Assembly (NCBI GenBank): GCA_018667995.1
Contig: JABIQT010000495.1
Coordinates: 1-12,702 of the forward strand
Source: Candidatus Latescibacterota bacterium
Lineage (GTDB): Bacteria; JAAXHH01; JABIQT01
Direction: 5' to 3'
DNA length: 12,702 nucleotides
The notes under the pieces were generated by a model that was given only the letters and a program-made list of their open reading frames with translations, ran no database searches and was not told where the DNA came from. The translations under genes and the position numbers were made by a program. Below, piece after piece: positions 1 through 8,011 of the stretch (its first letter is position 1; every line of letters begins with the position of its first letter).

Positions 1-1
1 C

Positions 2-871
2 TATCCAGTCGGTGGATCGCAGGTTTTCTCAGACGATCTCGCAATGCGGTTTGAGGAGCAAGGCGGGCATATTCTGATGAACACCATGGTTAACCGCATC
101 ATCACCGAAGATGGAGCAGTTACCGGGATAGAGGTTGAGACAGGTTCCTTTCGAAATCGATACACCAGAACGGTTCTTGCCGAGATAATTGTATCGAATG
201 CGGATTTGATTCAAACGAGTGAGACGCTTCTCGGCAAAGAGATTCTTGGCGAAGCATACTTGGACAGCCTGCGTAAGTTGAGACCCACTTTTCCATGTTA
301 CCTGATGCACATAGGTCTGGAAGGAGTAGACAACTCGGTACTGGAAGAGGCTCAAGGGTATTATTGGAATTCCTGGGATACGAGTTTGATGGGACGCGAT
401 GGTCTCAAGTTCAAGATTTTCGCACCCACTTTGCTCGAGCCAAGTATGGCCCCCCAAGGTTGCCACGCGATCGTTATTCAGAAGATCCTGGATATGAGCT
501 ATCGAACAGTTTCTACCTGGTCAGACCACAAGAGCTCGGTGGACGACTACATCATGGAAAATCTGGAGGGCGTTATTCCGGGAATCACAGACCAGATTAC
601 TGTTAGGCTGAGTGCGTCGGCACAAACCGCCTTCCGGTTTACCAGGAATACTCAGGGCGCTATGCTGGGCTGGGAGGCATCACCAGATCAACTCGGCGAC
701 AAACGCCCCGATATATACGGCCCTCTTAAAAACCTGTTCTATACAGGTCATTGGGTCCAACCGGGTGGTGGTATCACACCCGTGATCGTTTCAGCCATGC
801 AGGTGGCTGACGCAATAACCAGTGGTAAACATAGAACTGCGCCGGATAGCCCTCAGCGGCAGCAGACATAA
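2..871 (+). CDS. Phytoene desaturase / carotenoid isomerase-like FAD oxidoreductase, C-terminal part
   Basis: The reading frame is open from base 2 to a TAA at 869-871, giving 289 residues that lack the N-terminal half with its Rossmann dinucleotide motif. The visible start YPVGGSQVFSDDLAMRFEEQ followed by GGHILMNTMVNRI matches the CrtI/CrtISO pattern, where a conserved Pro-x-Gly-Gly leads into a helix and then a GG-x(n)-V-x-x-I strand. The end, LFYTGHWVQPGGGITPVI, is the family's C-terminal FAD-binding signature, in which the flavin contacts the G-x-x-x-x-P-G-G-G-I-P segment. Family members desaturate, isomerise or saturate carotenoids, retinoids and other polyenes using FAD. The substrate cannot be read from this fragment. 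The next gene starts 54 bases downstream on the same strand, so co-transcription is likely. Family assignment is firm; the specific reaction is not. Confidence 0.85.
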   Translation, partial: YPVGGSQVFSDDLAMRFEEQGGHILMNTMVNRIITEDGAVTGIEVETGSFRNRYTRTVLAEIIVSNADLIQTSETLLGKEILGEAYLDSLRKLRPTFPCYLMHIGLEGVDNSVLEEAQGYYWNSWDTSLMGRDGLKFKIFAPTLLEPSMAPQGCHAIVIQKILDMSYRTVSTWSDHKSSVDDYIMENLEGVIPGITDQITVRLSASAQTAFRFTRNTQGAMLGWEASPDQLGDKRPDIYGPLKNLFYTGHWVQPGGGITPVIVSAMQVADAITSGKHRTAPDSPQRQQT

Positions 872-925
872 CAGTCGGAGAAACGTACCGGAGCTCGCTG
901 ACCGGGTACACAAGGAGAAGGACGT

Positions 926-3322
926 ATGACGTTGAAACGATGGGGCCTCGTCGCCGCGGCCGGTGTGCTTGTAATCGTCATCGGAGCTGCTCTGTTCGTC
1001 AGATCAATGGAGCAAGACGAAGCCAGACACTCTCAGTTCTACGAGACAGGAAAGATGGTCAATCAGTATCTCAGTGATTATGCTGCGGCCCTGAAGTCTT
1101 CACACGAAGGCGGGGATCTGTCGAACGTGACGAGCTACTATTCCTCCAAGTACTCTTCGCCGGCAAGGGGCGATTGGACCTTGGAAAGTGATGCGCCCGT
1201 AAGCGACATAGCCGTAGCGATGGTCCATGCCACCGGAGACCGTGATTTCGGTGCGACTGACATTCATAAGGAACTTACCGATTATCTGATGAGCTTGTCA
1301 GATGTCAGCCGGGTAAAATGCAAGATTGACATGATCGAAGAGCTGGACCCGGAAAAGAGCGTCACACTAAGAGTAAAGTATATTCTCGACGGAGTCGACG
1401 CGGAGGGTCAGGTTCTGCAAGATCGTCGTTTCCTGCGATGGCGTCTGGTCAATGAGGGCGTGCAGGGCGGTGCCTTCGACTGGAAGATCGTATCTGACGA
1501 GCTCATCGAAGGGGTCAGAGTAAGTGGCACACGCGAAGGATATGCCGATGTAGATCCCACCGATCTGGGCATTGATTACGTACATGCCCGCGATCCCAAG
1601 CTTGACCCTGAGGCCTTAGGAGCCGGACTCAAATTCCAGATGGTTCAGTATGCGTTCGGAGGCACGAGTGCAGCGGACTATAATAGCGACGGGCACGTGG
1701 ATCTCTTTTTCGCAGATGGCCTAAGCAGCCGACTCTACCGAAACGACGGACCGACAGACGACGGCCGAGCCGGCTTCACCGATGTTACGTCCGAGGCCGG
1801 ACTCGATGGTATCGACCAGGCGAATAACGGGTTGTTTGCCGACTTCAATAATGATGGATATAAGGACCTGTTTGTGGTCAGATATCTTGCCCCGGCCATG
1901 TATTATCAGGGCAATCAAGATGGAACCTTTACAGATCGCTCCTCGGAAATGGGATTGGATTTTACGGCACCAGCTATGTCCGCAACCGTCATGGATTATG
2001 ATCTGGACGGTTTCCTGGATATTTACGTCGGTGTGTACGGGAATGCCTTCGAAACCATTCCGCGTCTGTTCTTTTTCGCACGAAACGGTGGCGCCAATCG
2101 ACTTTTTCATAATGACGGCGGCCAGGGTTTCACCGATGTCAGCGAAGAAAGCGGAGCGGGTGACACAGGATGGACACTGGCCGTGGCGACAGGAGACTAC
2201 GACGGTGATAACTATCCCGATTTGGCGACATCCAACGATTTTGGCAGGAAGAATCTGTACCGGAACAACGGCGACGGGACTTTTACGGATGTAGCCAAGG
2301 AAGCCGGGGTGCTTGATCTCAGTGGCGGCATGGGCATCACATTCGGTGATTTTAATGACGATGGTCTTCTTGACATCTACACATCAAATATCAAATCCAA
2401 CCAGCGGTGGTTCGGCGAGAATGTGACCATTAATCAGTATCTCAGAAACGTGATTAAGACGAAATGGGCCTGGGAAGACCTGGGGGAATATTCTGCCCTC
2501 TACAGCCTGTTCGGGGACAGTTGGACGGAGCTTGGAAAAATGAGCGGCGAAGGTAATTCTCTGTTTCAGAATAACGGCGACGGGACCTTTACCGAATTGA
2601 AAGACAGCAATACGAATCAGGCTGGCTGGGGATGGGCGGTTTCATTTCTCGACATAGATAATGATACCGATCTGGACATCTATGCAGCCAATGGATGGAT
2701 CAGTCAGGATCCCACTAGTGATCTCTGACTACCTTTCATATCCGGTGCGGTAGCATCGGTCAGCTCATACAAGAAGGGTTTTTTCTTCAGTAAAGATTTT
2801 ATTGCTCAGAATTCTTGGAACGGATATGAGTACAACTGTCTCTTTGCCAACGTTGGCGATGGCAATTTCGTAGATATCGCTCGTCCGATCGGGGCGGATG
2901 AGCTTCACGACAGCCGCGGAGTCGCAGTGGCAGATTTCAACGAAGACGGACGGCTCGATCTGGCTATCAGCAATCATATTGAACGCCCGACCATGTATTT
3001 CAACAACCTCACCACCACCGGAAACTGGTCGGGCATTAAGCTGGTCGGTACGGAGAGCAATCGTGACGCTATCGGCGCACACATAAGATTGACGGCCGGC
3101 GGCAAAACCATGACGAGGCAGATCAAAGCCGGGGCAGGCTATGCTTCACAGGCCATGCTGGCCGCGCATTTCGGTCTGGGATCAGCGGAGTTCGTAGAGG
3201 CCATAGATATAACTTGGCCCGGAGGTAAGAAACAACATTTCGACAAGGACGCACTAATTGGAACGGTTAACCAAATGATCACCATTGAAGAAGGCGCAGA
3301 CAAGCTTGTCGCTCAGCGATAG
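926..3322 (+). CDS. CRTAC1-like FG-GAP/ASPIC-UnbV protein, candidate selenoprotein 1 (Sec at residue 601)
   Basis: The frame runs 798 residues from ATG 926 (AAGGAG at 912-917) to TAG 3320-3322, with one internal TGA at 2726-2728 read here as selenocysteine. Residues about 6-27 form an uncleaved signal anchor or signal peptide. Residues about 35-200 form an alpha/beta domain that resembles NTF2-like folds (tentative). A beta-propeller of FG-GAP/VCBS repeats follows, with Ca-binding-type loops such as ADYNSDGHVD (near 250), ADFNNDGYKD (near 305), GDFNDDGLLD (near 473) and ADFNEDGRLD (near 668). An ASPIC/UnbV domain occupies about 699-790, including GTESNRDAIGAHIRL and ITWPGGKK. Sec lies between two propeller blades, in the context TSDL-U-LPF. 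The ASPIC domain and the last blade lie after the TGA, so termination there would remove a conserved part of the family. UnbV proteins occur in enediyne clusters with unknown role. Standard gene callers would split this gene. Envelope location is likely; catalytic function is unknown. Confidence 0.85.
2726..2728 (+). other. In-frame UGA, candidate selenocysteine codon (gene 1)
   Basis: This TGA lies in frame between the propeller part and the ASPIC/UnbV part of the 926-3322 gene. The flanking bases CTCTGACTACC are identical to those around the TGA of the downstream paralog. No other stop codon interrupts the frame before 3320. Homology between the paralogs continues on both sides: ANGW and DL before it, LP(F/Y)I and AVA after it. 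Confidence 0.85.
2729..2759 (+). promoter_or_regulatory. Candidate bacterial SECIS hairpin 1
   Basis: The stem pairs CCGGTGC (2742-2748) with GCATCGG (2753-2759). It has 7 base pairs, one of them G-U, and closes on the loop GGTA (2749-2752). The loop begins 20 nt after the UGA. Known bacterial SECIS elements lie inside the coding region just 3' of the UGA, have a short stem, and present a G (commonly GGU) in the apical loop to the SelB C-terminal domain. All of these are met. No clear extension of the stem below 2742 is seen, because 2741 and 2760 are both T. The stem matches hairpin 2 in geometry but not in sequence. Confidence 0.82.
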
Positions 3323-3354
3323 GTAACCAGTGACGTCTTGAACAGGAGAAACGT

Positions 3355-5772
3355 ATGTCGCGAAAACAGAAACGTATCCTGCTCTACAGCTCTCCGATCG
3401 CACTGTTGATCGTTGCAGCCATATTGGGCACGGGATATCTCAATGGAATTCAGTCCGATGCCAATAGATTGGCGGATACGGGCAAAGCAGCGATTGATAT
3501 GTTCACTGCCTACAAAACCGGACTCGAGAAAAGCGATATCGACGGCGTGCTCTCGCATTATTCCACGGACTATTCCGGTGAGAACGACGGCAGATGGACC
3601 GAACGCATGCAATCGGACAGGGACGGGGTCCGGGTGTTCGAATGGGGCACGCAACCCTCTGAAACCTTTGTCAAAGACGACGTCCGTGTACAGATCTCTG
3701 GGCTTCTCGCTCGGATAGATACGATAGAATATAGTAAATTCAAACTTGACGCCGTAGAGCAATTTCTTGGTACAGATGGCGCGATTGTCAGGTCCTTCCT
3801 GTGGCTCCGTGGCGTCAATTCCGAGCAGGAGGTATTTGAGAGTCAGGTCCTGTTCCGCATGGGACTTCAGCGTACGGGAGATACTTGGAAGATAAGTAGC
3901 CAGGAACTGATCTACGGCAAAACCGTTACTGGAGACCGAACTGGCTTCGTGGACATCACCGAGGAAGCCGGAGTAGACTTCGCTACCCAGCATAATCCGG
4001 ATTGGTTCACACCCGAGTGGGAACCAAAGATGTTCGGTATCATCAAATATGGATCAGCCGGCGTAGCCGCGGCAGATTATGATAATGACGGCTGGTATGA
4101 CCTGTTCTTCGGGGACGGCAAAGAGCCCAAGCTCTTCCGTAACGACGGAGACGGTACCTTCACGGATGTGACCGAAAAAGTTGGTCTGCCCACTGAGATG
4201 CACGGAATCAACGTGTCCATCTTCGTCGACTTCGACAACGATGGCGACAAGGATCTATTCCTCGGATGTGGAACCGACAACAACCGCCTGTATCAGAATG
4301 ATGGAGACGGAACGTTTACGGATGTGACAGAGGGATCCGGTATAGGTGGCATCCTCGTTACAGTCGCCGCAGCAGGAGACTATGACAATGATGGACTGAC
4401 AGACCTTTATCTTGGTCGCTATCTCGATCCACGGATCAACCTCCCTACCACACTCTTCTTCACACGAAACAGCGAAGGTAATTCGTTGTTACGTAATGAC
4501 GGTGGACTGCGCTTTACGGACGTCACGGAGACCGCCGGTGTCCGGGACGGGGGCCTTACACTTGGCGTGGCTTGGGGCGACTATGACAGCGATGGTTTCC
4601 AGGACCTTTACGTCTCCAATGATTTCGGTCGCAACGCCATGTATCATAATGAAGGTGACGGTACGTTTACGGACGTTTCCACAGCGACGGGAACCCACGA
4701 CTTCGGTTTCGGGATGAGCGCCACGTTCGGCGATATAGATAACGATGGCGATCTGGACATATATGTTTCTAACGTCCATTCGTCACAGCGATGGTATGGC
4801 CAGGCCGCCACGCTCTATCAATACCTCGTGAACAGCATTGAACAAGGTACCATCCTGGAGGACCTGGATGTCTATCGCGAAATCGTAGCTCTCGTTGGTG
4901 CGGACTGGAACTCCTACGGTGACCGCATGGTCAAAGGCAATTCATTGATGATAAACGATGGCAAAGGAAACTTCACGGATGTGGCGGAGGAAACACATAC
5001 CAATCCGTATGGTTGGTATTGGGGTTCCACCATGTTCGACTACGATAACGACGGTAAGAAGGATATCTTTGCTGCCAACGGATGGGTGTCGGCAACCACA
5101 TACAATGACCTCTGACTACCATATATAGTGAGCGCGGTAGCGCACATTAAACAGTATAAGACGGGCCTGTTCTACACAGATGAGTTTCGCGGTGAGAATT
5201 CTTGGAATGGCTACGAGCACAACGTATTGCTTCGCAACGAGGGATTGAAACCCGATGGTTCTATGCAATTCTCTGACGTGGCCATGGCCGTCGGAGCGGA
5301 TGATATCAAGGATTCCCGTGGTATCGCCACGGCCGACTTCGATAACGACGGCGATCTAGATATGGCAATCAGTACCAATCCGGGAGATTTGACGCGCGCG
5401 GCACGCATTACGCCTATTCTATTACGCAACGATGTGGGAGATCGAAGAAGTTGGCTTGCCGTGGAGTTGAAAGGCACTGAGAGCAACCGCGACGGGATTG
5501 GTGCCGTTGTCACGATTAAGACTGGTGAGGAAACACAGCTTGCCCACGTTGTATCAGGGGCCGCCTACGCCTCGCAGCAAAGTTTACGTCTGTACTTCGG
5601 ACTGGACGATGCGTCACAGGTGGACCAGCTGTCGGTACGGTGGCCAAGCGGAATCGAGGACAAGTTCGAAGCGATTCCAGGTAGCCAATTAGTCCGTATC
5701 ACAGAAGGCGGGGAGATGGAACAGATGTCCTTGCCGTCCGCCGGGTCTCAAACAATGATGAGTGCCCGATAG
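3355..5772 (+). CDS. CRTAC1-like FG-GAP/ASPIC-UnbV protein, candidate selenoprotein 2 (Sec at residue 587)
   Basis: The frame runs 805 residues from ATG 3355 (AGGAG at 3344-3348) to TAG 5770-5772, with one internal TGA at 5113-5115. It is a paralog of the preceding gene with the same order of parts. These are an N-terminal hydrophobic anchor (about 8-26), an NTF2-like-looking domain (about 35-195), and FG-GAP/VCBS blades with loops ADYDNDGWYD (near 239), VDFDNDGDKD (near 291), GDYDNDGLTD (near 341), GDIDNDGDLD (near 459), FDYDNDGKKD (near 560) and, after Sec, ADFDNDGDLD (near 660). The ASPIC/UnbV domain (about 699-790) includes GTESNRDGIGAVVTI and VRWPSG. The Sec context is YNDL-U-LPY, with no nearby Cys to make a CxxU-type pair. 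The loops are typical Ca-binding DxDxDG motifs, which fits an extracytoplasmic location. The gap to the previous gene is 32 bases, so the pair probably arose by tandem duplication and is co-transcribed. Confidence 0.85.
5113..5115 (+). other. In-frame UGA, candidate selenocysteine codon (gene 2)
   Basis: This TGA sits at the position homologous to 2726-2728 in the upstream paralog, with the same 11-base context CTCTGACTACC. The frame stays open on both sides, and the downstream part aligns with the first paralog from the next codon onward (LPYI, then NSWNGYE). Confidence 0.85.
5116..5149 (+). promoter_or_regulatory. Candidate bacterial SECIS hairpin 2
   Basis: The upper stem GCGC (5132-5135) pairs with GCGC (5140-5143) around the loop GGTA (5136-5139). 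After one A-A mismatch (5131/5144), a lower stem TAGTG (5126-5130) pairs with CATTA (5145-5149), including one G-U pair. The loop starts 20 nt after the UGA, exactly as in hairpin 1. Relative to hairpin 1, three stem pairs change on both sides while keeping pairing: T-A to C-G, C-G to G-C and C-G to T-A. Confidence 0.83.
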
Positions 5773-5780
5773 GGCATCAT

Positions 5781-5786
5781 GGAGGT
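5781..5786 (+). promoter_or_regulatory. Shine-Dalgarno GGAGGT that decides the thioredoxin start
   Basis: GGAGGT lies 7 nt before ATG 5794. The earlier in-frame ATG at 5779 overlaps this site and would add MEVTF ahead of a normal lipoprotein signal peptide, so 5794 is preferred. Confidence 0.85.
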
Positions 5787-5793
5787 AACATTC

Positions 5794-6288
5794 ATGCTGA
5801 AACGTTTTGTCCCTTGTCTCCTGAGTCTGGCCCTTCTAACGGTCGGATGTGGTGGAGATGATGAACCGGTCATGCAGACAGGTGGTCGGGCGCCTGAATT
5901 TACGCTGGCATCCCTCAATGGGGACGAGGTATCAAGCAAGTCCCTGGAGGGCGAAATCGTCATTCTGAATTTCTGGGCAACATGGTGTCAACCGTGCCTA
6001 AAGGAGATTCCCGAGCTGAAAGAATTGGCGGCCGAGAAAACTGCCAGGGTTGTAGGTGTCGCACTCGACAAAGATGGCGCTCGCGTTGTTCAACCTTTTG
6101 TAGACCGCCACGAGATCAATTACAGTATACTGATCGGCACAGAAGAGATCTTTCAGCGCTTCAACGGCTTTGGAATACCACACACCATCCTTCTGGACCC
6201 AGAATATAATGTCGCCAAGGTCTATCGTGGACGGGTCACCAAGGCTGCCCTGGAGAAGGATATCGAAGCAATCAGAGAGCGGACCTAA
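5794..6288 (+). CDS. TlpA/ResA-like thioredoxin-fold lipoprotein
   Basis: This 164-residue protein is a membrane-anchored thiol-disulfide oxidoreductase of the TlpA/ResA/peroxiredoxin-like family. Residues 1-18 are a lipoprotein-type signal peptide (MLKRF, then a hydrophobic run to LLTVG) ending at Cys19, which would be lipidated. The lipobox is imperfect, with T rather than L at -3. APEFTL (33-38) is the usual family entry. The active site is W64-C65-Q66-P67-C68, and the cis-proline is in GIP (Pro129). Family members reduce disulfides or sulfenic acids on exported proteins, or mature c-type cytochromes. It begins 21 bases after the second selenoprotein, so its natural client could be the selenocysteine of those proteins or a partner (inference). 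The fold and active site are clear; the client is unknown. Confidence 0.93.
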   Translation: MLKRFVPCLLSLALLTVGCGGDDEPVMQTGGRAPEFTLASLNGDEVSSKSLEGEIVILNFWATWCQPCLKEIPELKELAAEKTARVVGVALDKDGARVVQPFVDRHEINYSILIGTEEIFQRFNGFGIPHTILLDPEYNVAKVYRGRVTKAALEKDIEAIRERT

Positions 6289-6315
6289 GTCCGTGCACAC
6301 TCTGGGAGCCTCTTA

Positions 6316-8004
6316 ATGACCAGTGTACTTCTTGTCGCCAATAGCGACGAATGCATAGGCACTGGCGAGATCGCGGACCACCTTATTGCCTGCATCGAGG
6401 CCGCCCCGGAGATATCTCAGTGCCGTCGATGTGGTACGGCGGATCTCCAGACGTATAGCGTCGAATCAGATTCGCTGACGGTTGTCTACCTGCCAGAGAT
6501 GCAGCCAGTGGCGTCCCGGATGCCCGATCTCAATCGTGTATCCGAGACGATAGATCAAATTGTCGGGCTGCATGGACTTTCTCACCTGGTGGTGATATCG
6601 GACGCCGCAGTCTATGGTGCGCGACCACATAACCCCGGATTGATTCCTGAAGATCAGCCGATCAAACACGGCGCCTCCAATAGAATCGCAGCCGCTTGGG
6701 GCGACCTTGAGCAGCTTGTGACGGCGCGATGCTCGGCTATTGATTCTGTCTCCGTAACACTTCTTCGGTCTGCGATCTGCTTGTTTCCCGGTGACCGAAC
6801 CTATTTTGGCAGGTTGTTTCAAGCGCGCATAGCCTGTACTCTTGCGGGACACGACCCTTCGATACAGCTGCTGCACCCGGATGATTTTGCGCATGCGATC
6901 GTCTGTGCGATAGCGCGTAGTCCCGGAGGCGTATACAACGTGGCTCCGGACGGTGTCATTCCACTTCGGCCAGCACTCAAGATGGCAGGAGTAATGCGGT
7001 TTCCTACGCCTCGTTGGCCTCAGCGATTGGGTCGCTCGTTGTTAGGGCCCTCCCGAGCGAGTCCTATCGATCAGATTGAGTACATCCGGTACTCGTGGAC
7101 TGTTTCCAATAGTAAGATCAAAGAAGACTTGGGATTCCGGCCCGTTCATACAAGCCCGAATGCGTTGAGAAGTTTCCTGGATGGATATGCGAACGAGAGA
7201 TCTGCCTCGGCTCCTATCGCCCAGTACGATGATCTGGGCTTGGATAAGGGATATCTGGACGCGTATGGCCGTACGTTATTCCGATTTCTGAATGACGTCT
7301 ATTGGCGTATAGAATGCGTAGGCGCAGAGCACATTCCATCCGAAGGAAGAGCCCTCTTGGCTGGGGTACATCGCGGATTTATGCCATTGGACGGCGTCAT
7401 GTCCATGGACATGATCGTCAAGCACACCGGGCGGTATCCGCGCTTCCTGATCCATCCGACGTTGATCAAATTTCCGTTTCAGTTCAATTTCATGACGAAA
7501 ATAGGTGGTGTCATCGCTTGCCAGCAGAACGCAGACTATGTGTTGGGCCGAGATGAGCTGGTGGGGTTCTATCCCGAAGGGATTCAAGGAGCGTTCAGAT
7601 ACTACAAAGGGGTCTATAAATTGGGACGCTTTGGGCGAAACGAATTTGTCCGCATGGCACTCAGAAACCAAGCCCCTATTGTTCCGTTTGTAACGATCGG
7701 CAATGCGGAGATCTTTCCCGTTTTGGGTAAAATCAAGTGGAACTGGTGGAAGAGATTCTCAATGTGGCCGGTCTTCCCAATCGCGCCTCCATTTCCGTTT
7801 CTTCCTGTGCCTCTGCCTAGTAAATGGCATGTCAAGTTTCTCGAACCCATACATGTGGAGAAAGAATACCCACCTGAGGCTGCTCAGGACCCTGAGATTG
7901 TCCGGGCCATAAGTGACGATGTGAGAGCAAAGATGCAAGCTGCTATAGACGAAATGCTGGCCCGAAGAAAATCCATATTCTTCGGTTCCGTCTTCAAGGA
8001 CTAA
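6316..8004 (+). CDS. Fusion of degenerate SDR/epimerase and PlsC-type lysophospholipid acyltransferase
   Basis: This is a 562-residue two-domain protein with GGGAG (6304-6308) 7 nt before its ATG. Residues 1 to about 290 resemble an extended SDR/NAD-dependent epimerase. VVISDAAVYG (about 92-101) is the conserved strand before the active site, and PEDQP, the middle region and SPGGVYNVAPD are typical. However, the N-terminal glycine-rich NAD motif is missing, and the YxxxK dyad is replaced (G119-A-S-N-R123). Residues about 320-560 are an LPLAT/PlsC acyltransferase. They contain H352-RGFMPL-D359, the wider-spaced form of the HxxxxD motif seen in some LPLAT subfamilies, then FYPEG (418-422) and APIVPF. 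The acyltransferase domain probably moves an acyl chain from acyl-CoA or ACP to a lysolipid or alcohol at the membrane. The SDR half may bind but not turn over a nucleotide or lipid. The acceptor is unknown. Confidence 0.87.
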   Translation: MTSVLLVANSDECIGTGEIADHLIACIEAAPEISQCRRCGTADLQTYSVESDSLTVVYLPEMQPVASRMPDLNRVSETIDQIVGLHGLSHLVVISDAAVYGARPHNPGLIPEDQPIKHGASNRIAAAWGDLEQLVTARCSAIDSVSVTLLRSAICLFPGDRTYFGRLFQARIACTLAGHDPSIQLLHPDDFAHAIVCAIARSPGGVYNVAPDGVIPLRPALKMAGVMRFPTPRWPQRLGRSLLGPSRASPIDQIEYIRYSWTVSNSKIKEDLGFRPVHTSPNALRSFLDGYANERSASAPIAQYDDLGLDKGYLDAYGRTLFRFLNDVYWRIECVGAEHIPSEGRALLAGVHRGFMPLDGVMSMDMIVKHTGRYPRFLIHPTLIKFPFQFNFMTKIGGVIACQQNADYVLGRDELVGFYPEGIQGAFRYYKGVYKLGRFGRNEFVRMALRNQAPIVPFVTIGNAEIFPVLGKIKWNWWKRFSMWPVFPIAPPFPFLPVPLPSKWHVKFLEPIHVEKEYPPEAAQDPEIVRAISDDVRAKMQAAIDEMLARRKSIFFGSVFKD

Positions 8005-8011
8005 CCGCAAC

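Noticed and set aside
1721-2110. Antisense ORFs within the propeller, kinase and halogenase-like genes
   Set aside because: They mirror long coding genes on the other strand, have no SD or recognisable family, and contain no conserved motifs.
2927-3322. Separate ASPIC/UnbV gene starting at GTG 2927
   Set aside because: It lacks a convincing SD. The preceding 66 codons after the TGA are open and similar to the other paralog, which shows the region is translated as part of one protein.
2276-4680. Recurring GACGG(G/T/A)AC(C/T/G)TT(T/C)AC(G/C)GA DNA repeats
   Set aside because: These are the codons of the repeated DGTFTDV element of the FG-GAP blades, not an independent DNA repeat.
2726-5115. 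TGA decoded as tryptophan (code 4 or 25)
   Set aside because: All genes use TGG for Trp, no other coding frame contains TGA, and the 9677-11335 gene ends on TGA. A reassigned code would scatter TGA through all the genes.
2726-5115. Sequencing error, frameshift or pseudogenisation splitting the two CRTAC1-like genes
   Set aside because: The two halves are in the same frame in both genes with no indel and no further damage. The TGA is at the same aligned codon in two diverged paralogs, followed by a covarying hairpin.
2726-5115. Plain leaky UGA readthrough (UGA-CUA context) without selenocysteine
   Set aside because: UGA followed by CUA is a known leaky context and cannot be fully excluded. 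The GGUA-loop hairpins at fixed 20-nt spacing with compensatory changes fit Sec insertion better. Presence of SelB and tRNA-Sec would settle it.
5128-5772. Separate ASPIC/UnbV gene starting at GTG 5128
   Set aside because: The GTG lies inside the hairpin 5' arm, no SD precedes it, and the four codons between the TGA and this GTG (LPYI) match the other paralog.
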